Assembly: GCA_903912925.1 (NCBI GenBank)
Contig: CAIWJG010000706.1
Location: 1 to 36,280, forward strand
From: an uncultured Verrucomicrobia subdivision 3 bacterium
GTDB taxonomy: Bacteria > Verrucomicrobiota > Verrucomicrobiia > Limisphaerales > UBA8199
Reading direction: 5' to 3'
Length of the DNA stretch: 36,280 nt
In this document: positions 16,564-22,549 of the stretch, in pieces
How the letters are laid out: each line of letters starts with the position of its first letter
How positions within the stretch are numbered: the stretch's first letter is position 1
Position numbers and translations under genes: made by a program
Notes under the pieces: generated by a model
What the model saw: only the letters and a program-made list of their open reading frames with translations
Database searches by the model: none
Told to the model about the DNA's origin: nothing

Positions 16564-17799
16564 ATGAAGCCAGCTTCCGTTTCACCCAAGTCATTCGTTA
16601 TCCCGTCACTGGATGGGCTGCGGGCCATTTCGATTCTGCTTGTCTTCCTGAGCCATGCGGGCCTGCAGCGCGTCGTTCCAGCTTTGTTCGGGGTGACCGT
16701 CTTTTTCTTCCTCAGCGGCTATCTGATCACAACGCTGTTGCGCCTCGAATACGAACAGACGGGCGGGGTCAGTCTGCGGGACTTCTATTGGCGCCGCGTG
16801 CTGCGCATATTTCCCCCCTTCTACCTGGTGCTCGGCGTCATCGTCCTGATGGCGCTCACCGGCGTGCTCAAGGGCGGCTTCACGTGGACGGCTGTGGGCG
16901 CGCAGGCGTTCTACCTTTCGAACTACCAGGAAGTCTTCGGCCACGGCGGGCAGCCGCGAGGCAGCGAGATGTTCTGGTCGCTCGCCGTGGAGGAGCATTT
17001 CTATCTCGTGTTTCCCTTGGTCTTCCTCGTTTTGCGTCGCTGGCTCCCGCAAGCGCGCCACCAGTTTTACGCCCTGGCCGGCCTGGCCGCCGCCGTGCTC
17101 GCCTGGCGCTTCACGCTGGTTTACGGCCTGCACGCCATTCCGCTGGATCCGAGTGTCAGTCATCATCCGCGCATCTGTCACGCCACCGACACACGGCTCG
17201 ACTCGATTCTTTTCGGCTGCATGCTCGCCGTCTATGGCAACCCGGCGATCGATCCCACGCGTTTCAGCCGCCGCTTTTGGCTCCGCTTGGGAGTCCCCCT
17301 CGGCATTGGCGCGCTGCTCTGCTCCTTTGTCTATCGTGACCCGGGCTTCCGCGAAACCTTCCGCTACACGCTTCAAGGGCTCGCGATCTTCCCCATATTC
17401 ATCGCGGTGATTCGGTTCGCTGACAGTCGTCCTTTCGGGTTCTTGAACTGGCGCTGGGTGCGGTTCCTTGGCGTGCTTTCCTACAGCCTCTATCTCACAC
17501 ATGCGCCGGTGATCACCGTTTTCCAACAATGGCTGCCGTTGCCTGCCGGCTCCGCGGGTCTGTCCAAGACACTCCACCTGGTGGTGCAAGGGGTGCTCGC
17601 CTTCATTTTGGCTGTTGCGGTTTCGACCTTGATTCATTACGCGGTGGAGAAACCTTGCGCCCGCCTGCGCCGAAAGTTTTCGCGCGTCAAGGCGCCGGAG
17701 CCCGTTTCAGGCTCAACTTCCGCGTCAGACATTCCCAATGAAGCGGTGGTTGCCGGCGCCGAAGTCAGCATGCCTTTAGGTCTGAAACGTGAAACGTGA
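16564..17799 (+). CDS. Membrane acyltransferase (acyltransferase 3 / OafA-like)
   Basis: The 411-residue integral membrane enzyme belongs to the family that O-acylates surface polysaccharides. The start shows FVIPSLDGLRAISILLVFLS followed by HAG, the conserved DGLRA and catalytic His region. It continues with FFFLSGYLITTLLRLEYE, then FYWRRVLRIFPPFYLVL (the RRxxRIxP signature), and FWSLAVEEHFYLVFPLVFLV (the SLxVEEQFY-like block). About ten hydrophobic spans can be counted up to about residue 365, ahead of a basic cytoplasmic tail with RLRRKFSRVK. It starts 16 bp after the second Wza gene, in the same direction, and closes the + strand half of the locus. It probably adds acetyl or similar groups to the exported polymer. 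Confidence 0.92.
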   Translation: MKPASVSPKSFVIPSLDGLRAISILLVFLSHAGLQRVVPALFGVTVFFFLSGYLITTLLRLEYEQTGGVSLRDFYWRRVLRIFPPFYLVLGVIVLMALTGVLKGGFTWTAVGAQAFYLSNYQEVFGHGGQPRGSEMFWSLAVEEHFYLVFPLVFLVLRRWLPQARHQFYALAGLAAAVLAWRFTLVYGLHAIPLDPSVSHHPRICHATDTRLDSILFGCMLAVYGNPAIDPTRFSRRFWLRLGVPLGIGALLCSFVYRDPGFRETFRYTLQGLAIFPIFIAVIRFADSRPFGFLNWRWVRFLGVLSYSLYLTHAPVITVFQQWLPLPAGSAGLSKTLHLVVQGVLAFILAVAVSTLIHYAVEKPCARLRRKFSRVKAPEPVSGSTSASDIPNEAVVAGAEVSMPLGLKRET

Positions 17800-17805
17800 A
17801 ACGTG
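17782..17805. repeat. 7-bp tandem repeat (GTGAAAC)
   Basis: Three direct copies of the heptamer GTGAAAC overlap the end of the acyltransferase gene and code for its last residues. The same heptamer occurs at 20763-20774, 20835-20856 and 23889-23913, so it is the most dispersed of the window's heptamers and has no inverted partner at these sites. Confidence 0.75.
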
Positions 17806-17868
17806 TTGCGTGTTCCGTAGTGCGTGTAATGAGGAGTCCGCAGCATACGCTACACCCAAAGCTGCCGA

Positions 17869-17910
17869 GGCTGCTCCCTCGCCCCATCGGATGGGGCTGG
17901 GGTGAGGGGT
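17869..17910. repeat. Hairpin of the CTCCCTC...GGGGTGAGGGG family
   Basis: GCCCCAT-CGG-ATGGGGC forms a perfect stem inside CTCCCTC and TGGGGTGAGGGG. The element at 31231-31266 has the same ends around a different stem. I recall similar intergenic hairpins in many GC-rich bacteria. It lies between two convergent genes and may help to stop transcription. Confidence 0.55.
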
Positions 17911-17945
17911 TGCTCGGTGCGTCTATCCCGCGGTCTTGGCAGTAA

Positions 17946-18045
17946 GTAGGAGACGACGTAAGGAGTCTCTGACCTCTTGGTCTGCCGCCCAAACCTGCAC
18001 TTTCTCGGAACGTGCTGATTAGAGACTCCTTACGTCGTCTCCTAC
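17946..18045. repeat. 25-bp perfect inverted repeat between convergent genes
   Basis: The arm 17946-17970 (GTAGGAGACGACGTAAGGAG plus TCTCT) is exactly complementary to 18021-18045, with a 50-bp spacer. It sits between the ends of the acyltransferase and the GT4 gene, just before the GT4 stop at 18050. It may be a two-way terminator or a small non-autonomous element; no target duplication is seen. Confidence 0.75.
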
Positions 18046-18049
18046 AGCT

Positions 18050-19207
18050 TCAGATGGCCGAGGGCAACTTCCGGGCGAGCGTGGTGCGATACACCCTCAG
18101 CACCTGCTCCGCGTTCAAGGCCCAGTCGAAGCGCCGTGCGTTGCGGATACCCGCCTGCCGGAGGCTATCGCGGTGCGTCTCGCTCGAGGCCATGCGCGCC
18201 AAACCTGCCGCCAGGCTGGCAATGTCCTCCGGTTCGACCGTGTCCGCGGCCTCGCCCACCACTTCCGCCAGCGCGCCGCGCGTGGAACTGAGCACCGGAC
18301 ATCCACACGCCATGGCTTCGGCCGGCGGCAGACCGAAGCCCTCGAAGAGGGACGGATAGACCATCGTCTCCGCCGCGCGGTAAAGGTTGGGCAACGACGC
18401 ATCGTCCACAAACCCGAGAAAGCGGATGTCCTGGGCGAACGGCGATTGCGCCGCCGCCGCGCGGATGATCTCGGCGCCATGCCAATCGCTGCCGCCCAAA
18501 GCGAGCAGCCAGTTTGATTTTGTATCCGCCTTGAAACGGTTGAACCCTTCCATGAGCCGCACATGGTTTTTGGCCGGGTGCTCGAGCCGCGAGACGAAAA
18601 GAAAGAACGGCGCGTCGAGTTTCCAGCGGGAAACCGCCTCGGCTTGGGCCGGCCCGCGGAGGCCCGGATGAAAGCGGGCGTGGTCAATGCCGTTGTGGAT
18701 GACGGTTTGTCGCCGGATCGGGATGCCGAAGAAACGCTCGACGTCCTGCGCCGTGTTCGTGCTGACGGCGATGACCTCATCCTGCCGGCGGGCCAGCCGC
18801 TTGACGACCACGCGCCCGTAAAACATGCGCGCTGCATCGTACTTGGCCCGGACATGAAATGGCGCGAGGTCGTGAATGGTCGCCACCAGCGCGCACGAAC
18901 TGCCGGGCAGCAGCCGGCGGTAACTGGGCACGTGCAGGACGTCAATGTGCCATCGGCGGAGCAGCGACGGCAGCACTACTTGATGCCAGAGCACGTTTCT
19001 GGCCGCGGCGCGCCACCGCTCCGGCACGGTCACGAGCTCGGCGCGGCCCGCCGCAAAGTCGAACCGTGGCAGGTCCTGCTCCAGCACGAACAACACGAGC
19101 TGGTGGTCCCCTTTTTGATCGAGAAGGGCGCGCACGAGCGCGAGCACATACTGCCCGACACCGGACCGGCCGCGCTGAATGACCGAGGTGGAAATCGCAA
19201 TGCGCAT
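18050..19207 (-). CDS. Glycosyltransferase, GT4 family
   Basis: This 385-residue GT-B enzyme would transfer a sugar from an NDP donor to the growing polysaccharide unit on the cytoplasmic face. The N-terminal half has the acceptor-side RSGVGQYVLALVRALLDQKG and VATIHDLAPFHVRAKYDAAR. The C-terminal half starts with PFFLFVSRLEHPAKNHVRLM and carries the donor-binding motif MVYPSLFEGFGLPPAEAMA, an E-x7-E pair at Glu 289 and Glu 297, followed by GCPVLSSTRGALAEVVGEAA. These are standard for the GT4 group. It lies last in the minus-strand half of the locus, 5 bp after the stop of the GT26-STAS gene, so the two are probably co-transcribed. Donor and acceptor cannot be read from sequence. Confidence 0.92.
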   Translation of the reverse strand: MRIAISTSVIQRGRSGVGQYVLALVRALLDQKGDHQLVLFVLEQDLPRFDFAAGRAELVTVPERWRAAARNVLWHQVVLPSLLRRWHIDVLHVPSYRRLLPGSSCALVATIHDLAPFHVRAKYDAARMFYGRVVVKRLARRQDEVIAVSTNTAQDVERFFGIPIRRQTVIHNGIDHARFHPGLRGPAQAEAVSRWKLDAPFFLFVSRLEHPAKNHVRLMEGFNRFKADTKSNWLLALGGSDWHGAEIIRAAAAQSPFAQDIRFLGFVDDASLPNLYRAAETMVYPSLFEGFGLPPAEAMACGCPVLSSTRGALAEVVGEAADTVEPEDIASLAAGLARMASSETHRDSLRQAGIRNARRFDWALNAEQVLRVYRTTLARKLPSAI

Positions 19208-19212
19208 GGGGG

Positions 19213-20757
19213 TTAGGTCAGGAGGTAATTGTCCATGCGCAGAATGCGCAGCACGTTCAGCACTGCCGGCTGCGGCGCGGTGAACTTAAGCTGGATGCCG
19301 CACAGCCGCGCCTGCTTGCGCAGCCGCACCATCAACCGCACGCCCGTGCTGTCCACGAAGCGGACGTCGGCGAGGTTGATGTTCATCTGGTATTGCCCGT
19401 CTGCGCCTGGCTTCGGCGCGGCAAGCCCGTCTGCGTCTGGCTTGTCCAGGAGCAGGGTCGTCATGCGCCAGACCTGCTCCTCGTTGGCGGCCACGATATC
19501 ACCCTGCCAGGCCACCACCTCGTGCGGTCCGGCCAGGTTCAACGTGCTCACGACGCTTGGCTCGTCCCGGCGGTCATGAATCAAAATCCGAGCGGCCGTG
19601 AGGTCTGCCGCCAGCGGGAAGAATTCGGTCAGCCGCATCAACGCCAGCGCGCGCAAGACCGGCTTCGTCGGCGCGACCAGCACCAATTGACGCCCGTTCG
19701 CCCGAAGCTGTTTTTGCAGCCGCACCAGCAATCCCACGCCGGTGCTGTCCAGGAACTGCACCGCGGACAACTCGAAGATGACGTGGGCTTCGCTGGTCGG
19801 CAGGCCGGGCCAGAGTTTGGCGTGCTCGCGGACGGTGGCGACATCGAGGCGCTCGGCGAAGCGGACGACCTGGTAAACGCCGTTTTTCGTGGACTGGGCG
19901 ACGACGCGGTTGGCTTGTTGCGCGTGACTGCGCAGGCTGCGGAGTTGCCACCACTGGCGAAGAATGACGACCCCGAACACGAACAAGTCGCTGAAGTAGC
20001 GACGGAACAGACGCTGCGGTTCTTGCAGCAGGCGGTAAACCCACTCTAATCCCGTGCGCTGCATCCAGGGGGGGGCGCGCCGCACCAGGCCGGCGAGAAA
20101 ATCAATGGTCGCCCCCACCCCGATGCTCATCGGCACGCCGGCGAGATGAAGGTGCATGGATATCCACTTTTCCTGTTTGGGGCAGCCGAACGCCACGAGC
20201 AGGATGTCCGGTTTGGCCTCGCGCACGCGTCGGAGAATGTCCTCCTGGTCCATTTCGAGCAGCGGCTTGAACGGCGGCGAGTAAGCGCCGACGAGCTTCA
20301 GGCTCGGATGGCGGGCCCGAACATTCCGGGCCGCGCGGGCGACGCTCTCATCGGTGCCTCCCAGGAAAAACACCCGCCAACCTTTGTCCGCCGCCGCGGC
20401 GAGAAGTTGCGGCACCAGGTCCGAACCGGTGACGCGCTCCGGCAGTGGATTGCCCAGGAAGCGCGAGGCCCAGACCAGCGGCATACCGTCGCACAAGACC
20501 AGGTCGGCCTCGGCGAGAATGCGCCGCAGCTCGACATCGCCCAAAGCCTGCACCGCGAAATCCACATTGGCCGTCGCGGCATAATGGGGCCGGCCCGACG
20601 CAATCATGTCGCTGATGAGGCGCAGCGCGTCCGCGGCCGTGACCCGGTCGAACGGCACCCCGAGCATGGCAATTGGGGAAGGAGGCGGAGGAGCGGTCGT
20701 GGTGCGTGGTGCGTGGTGCGTGGTGGAGCAGGGGGGCGACAATTGTAGGGTGGTCAT
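19213..20757 (-). CDS. GT26 glycosyltransferase (WecG/TagA/CpsF) fused to two STAS domains
   Basis: Residues about 31-245 form a WecG/TagA domain: MLGVPFDRVTAADALRLISD, ATANVDFAVQ with the conserved Asp 66, EADLVLCDGMPLVWASRFLG, VFFLGGTDES, LLVAFGCPKQEKWI, GVGATIDFLAG and RAPPWMQRTGLEWVYRLLQE. Such enzymes add an N-acetylmannosamine-type sugar to a lipid-linked precursor. Two STAS domains follow, at about 294-393 and 400-514. Each keeps the anti-sigma-antagonist centre, VQFLDSTGVGLLVRL (DSTG 337-340) and VRFVDSTGVRLMVRL (DSTG 469-472), in which the Ser is phosphorylated in SpoIIAA-like proteins. I know of no standard enzyme with this layout. The first 30 residues (TTHHAPRTT region) come from a heptamer repeat, so M31 at 20667 may be the true start. 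The gene start is duplicated upstream by a repeat insertion. Confidence 0.88.
   Translation of the reverse strand: MTTLQLSPPCSTTHHAPRTTTAPPPPSPIAMLGVPFDRVTAADALRLISDMIASGRPHYAATANVDFAVQALGDVELRRILAEADLVLCDGMPLVWASRFLGNPLPERVTGSDLVPQLLAAAADKGWRVFFLGGTDESVARAARNVRARHPSLKLVGAYSPPFKPLLEMDQEDILRRVREAKPDILLVAFGCPKQEKWISMHLHLAGVPMSIGVGATIDFLAGLVRRAPPWMQRTGLEWVYRLLQEPQRLFRRYFSDLFVFGVVILRQWWQLRSLRSHAQQANRVVAQSTKNGVYQVVRFAERLDVATVREHAKLWPGLPTSEAHVIFELSAVQFLDSTGVGLLVRLQKQLRANGRQLVLVAPTKPVLRALALMRLTEFFPLAADLTAARILIHDRRDEPSVVSTLNLAGPHEVVAWQGDIVAANEEQVWRMTTLLLDKPDADGLAAPKPGADGQYQMNINLADVRFVDSTGVRLMVRLRKQARLCGIQLKFTAPQPAVLNVLRILRMDNYLLT
20698..20725. repeat. 7-bp tandem repeat (CGTGGTG), four perfect copies inside a gene start
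   Basis: Four exact copies of CGTGGTG lie within the N-terminal part of the GT26-STAS reading frame and code for its His/Ala/Pro/Arg/Thr-rich segment. They lie ahead of the first conserved GT26 residues, so they do not disturb the enzyme. Confidence 0.85.
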
Positions 20758-20848
20758 AGAACGTGAAACGTGAATGTAGGTCGCGTGCCCTCACGCGGCG
20801 CTCCGGGGTGTGACAATTGAAGGGTGGTCATAAAACGTGAAACGTGAA
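20738..20848. repeat. 37-bp direct duplication with a REP-like insert (copy 5 of the family)
   Basis: The 37-bp blocks 20738-20774 and 20812-20848 match at 35 positions and include, on the minus strand, the ATG and first codons of the GT26-STAS gene. Between them 20775-20811 (37 bp) carries TGTAGGTCGCGTGCCCTCAC followed by GCGGCG, the REP-like core with stem 20780-20787/20792-20799. Both blocks also hold the GTGAAAC heptamers. The arrangement looks like an insertion with a long duplication. Confidence 0.8.
20754..20831 (-). CDS. 25-codon leader ORF from the duplicated gene start
   Basis: The upstream copy of the gene start reads MTTLQLSHPGAPREGTRPTF and five more residues, then stops at TGA 20756-20754, which overlaps the ATG of the GT26-STAS gene (ATGA). 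Its first seven residues are the same as those of the gene. Whether it is translated is unknown; the overlap would allow coupling. Confidence 0.45.
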   Translation of the reverse strand: MTTLQLSHPGAPREGTRPTFTFHVL

Positions 20849-20856
20849 ACGTGAAA

Positions 20857-21258
20857 CTAGAAGAGCCTGCGCCACGCCGACATCGTGACCGCGCACTCCA
20901 CCAGCCCATCGCGGCGGATCCGGACAATGGCGCGATAGCCGCCGCTCGGTTCGATGCAGTCACCGCGCCAAAACGCGACGCCATTGGTGGCGATGGCAAT
21001 TTCGCTGGGGTTGCCGCTGGCGGTGAGTTTGAGGCGCACTGACTCGCGGTAGCCCACGTCGCGGAACGTCCGCGACTGGCCGCACGCGCTGACGGTCAGC
21101 TCTGCGAAACCGCCCCCCGTCTCGTTGCAGACCACCACCCGCGAAGGGTTGGAGCGGGTGAACGCCAGCCCCGCCGCCAGGCCCAGCATGAGCAGGGCGC
21201 CCGCTGGCCATTGGACCCGGCGGTGTTGCCACCATTCAGGCTGTGAAGCGGTTCGCAT
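20857..21258 (-). CDS. Small single-span membrane protein of unknown function
   Basis: The 133-residue product from ATG 21258 overlaps the end of the upstream GT4 gene by 23 bp, which supports co-translation. Its N terminus is short and polar (MRTASQPEWWQHRRVQW), followed by one membrane span, PAGALLMLGLAAGLAFT, at about 18-34. The outside part of about 95 residues is beta-rich with three Cys (VVVCNETGGGF, TVSACGQSRTF, GDCIEPSGGY) and a further one near the end (VECAVTM). An upstream in-frame start (21384) would lie wholly inside the other gene and is rich in Arg, so I reject it. I do not recognise the family. Position inside the glycosyltransferase operon suggests a role in polysaccharide assembly. 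Confidence 0.65.
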   Translation of the reverse strand: MRTASQPEWWQHRRVQWPAGALLMLGLAAGLAFTRSNPSRVVVCNETGGGFAELTVSACGQSRTFRDVGYRESVRLKLTASGNPSEIAIATNGVAFWRGDCIEPSGGYRAIVRIRRDGLVECAVTMSAWRRLF

Positions 21259-22465
21259 AGTAGTCGCTGAGTTGTTTGCCGAGCCGGGACCAGGAGAGCC
21301 GGGCGTGGACGGTGCGCGCGCCTTCCGTTTCCAGGTGCGCGCGGAGCGCCGGCGTCGTGAGCGCGCGGGCGGTTTCCCGGACAAATGCTTCGGGCGTATC
21401 GGCGAGGAGCAAATCGTGGCCGTGGCGGAGGTCGAGACCCTGCGCGCCGATGGTGGTGGAGACGACGGGCGTGCCCATCGCCAGGCTCTCGGGAATCTTC
21501 AAACGCGTGCCGCCGCCGATGCGGAGCGGAACGATTTGCAGCCAGGCGCGGCGATAAAAGGGACGCACATCCGGCACGCCGCCGGTGACCGTAACGCCCG
21601 GGCGTTGCGCGTAAGCCTGCACCTGCGCCCCGGGCGCTTTGCCGACGATGAGCACGCGCAAGTCCGGCACGCGCGCGCGCAGCAATTCATGCAACTCGGC
21701 AAAGAACCAGCGCAGCGCGTCCACGTTCGGCGTGTAATCCATCGCCCCGCAGAACAACACGGTCGGTTCGGTGGCGCGTGGTTCGGGCGCAGCCGCGGGG
21801 GTGAAGTAATCGAGGTCCACGCCGTTGGTGACGACCTGCACCGCTACGTCGCGGCTGATGCGCTCGCGGATGAATGTCTCGTCGTCCGGACCGCAGACCA
21901 CTTCCACTGCCGCGCGCCGGGCGACGCGGCGTTCAAAGCGCTTGAGCTTGGTGATATTTTCCCAATCGAGCACGGCCTGGCGCGCGCCGCGCGAGAGGGC
22001 GTCGCGCTGGGCAAGCTGGAACTGGAGGTCCACGCGGCTGCGGTCCACCGCCAGCGGCAGGCGCGAAACGGGTGGCGGGTTGCGGGCTGCGGGTTGCGGC
22101 AGGAAATACTGCGCCATCACGATGTCGCAGACATGCGCCAGGTCGTAGCGCTCGCCGTCGGCAAAGCGGTGAATCGCCTCCCTGACGTGCGGCAATAGCC
22201 AATGGCGAACGGTCGCCGGCAGCGGATTCAACAGCCGGTCGGGAAACAGGCGCGGCCAGTTCGGATGAGTGAAAGGCACGAACTCCACCCGGCGGCAGAA
22301 CTCGGCAAAGACCGATTTCTGTTCGCAACGTTCGCCCGCCTCGCTCAGGGCGAGCAGGTCAACCGTGTGGTCGCGGGCCAGCGAACGCAGCAGGTGAAAC
22401 GTCCGCTGGTAAGTGCCGCGATCCACCGGGAACGGGATGTAAGGGTAAACGACGAGAATGCGCAT
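21236..22465 (-). CDS. Glycosyltransferase, GT4 family (TIGR03087-like, PEP-CTERM/EpsH-associated)
   Basis: This 409-residue GT-B enzyme begins MRILVVYPYIPFPVDRGTYQ, the PYP-P-x-GD/RG start seen in sugar transferases that accompany exosortase/PEP-CTERM polysaccharide loci. Other marks are AVLDWENITKLKRFERRVAR, VVTNGVDLDYFTP, VLFCGAMDYTPNVDALRWFF and VPLRIGGGTRLKIPESLAMG with TPVVSTTIGAQGLDL. The family assignment is by these patterns; no exosortase is in the window. A loop at about residues 123-137 (PQPAARNPPPVSRLP) is encoded by a 7-bp tandem repeat (22075-22099), which looks like a tolerated insertion. The gene lies 84 bp after the nucleotidyltransferase-fold gene and overlaps the small membrane gene that follows. 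Confidence 0.88.
   Translation of the reverse strand: MRILVVYPYIPFPVDRGTYQRTFHLLRSLARDHTVDLLALSEAGERCEQKSVFAEFCRRVEFVPFTHPNWPRLFPDRLLNPLPATVRHWLLPHVREAIHRFADGERYDLAHVCDIVMAQYFLPQPAARNPPPVSRLPLAVDRSRVDLQFQLAQRDALSRGARQAVLDWENITKLKRFERRVARRAAVEVVCGPDDETFIRERISRDVAVQVVTNGVDLDYFTPAAAPEPRATEPTVLFCGAMDYTPNVDALRWFFAELHELLRARVPDLRVLIVGKAPGAQVQAYAQRPGVTVTGGVPDVRPFYRRAWLQIVPLRIGGGTRLKIPESLAMGTPVVSTTIGAQGLDLRHGHDLLLADTPEAFVRETARALTTPALRAHLETEGARTVHARLSWSRLGKQLSDYYANRFTA
22075..22099. repeat. 7-bp tandem repeat (GCGGGTT) inside the GT4 gene
   Basis: About three and a half copies of GCGGGTT (one with GCGGGCT) run in frame within the glycosyltransferase and encode the segment AARNPPP. It is one more heptamer of the type seen between genes, here kept inside a coding region. 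Confidence 0.7.
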
Positions 22466-22549
22466 GAAACGTGGTGCGTGTTCGGGTTTCGGATCTCGGT
22501 TTTCGGCTTTGGGTTTTCAGGTTTCTTCCGCCACACGTCGCGTGAAACA
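22466..22549. repeat. Intergenic heptamer-like repeats (TTTCGGN)
   Basis: The gap between two minus-strand genes holds TTCGGGTTTCGGATCTCGGT and then TTTCGGCTTTGGGTTTTCAG, a decayed form of the TTTCGGN heptamer also present at 4397-4440. GAAACGTGGTGCGTG at 22467 also recalls the GTGAAAC and CGTGGTG units. Confidence 0.5.

Noticed and set aside
16606-17637. 343-codon minus-strand frame opposite the acyltransferase
   Set aside because: Its sequence is Glu/Gln/Arg-rich with no domain, while the plus strand has all acyltransferase 3 motifs.
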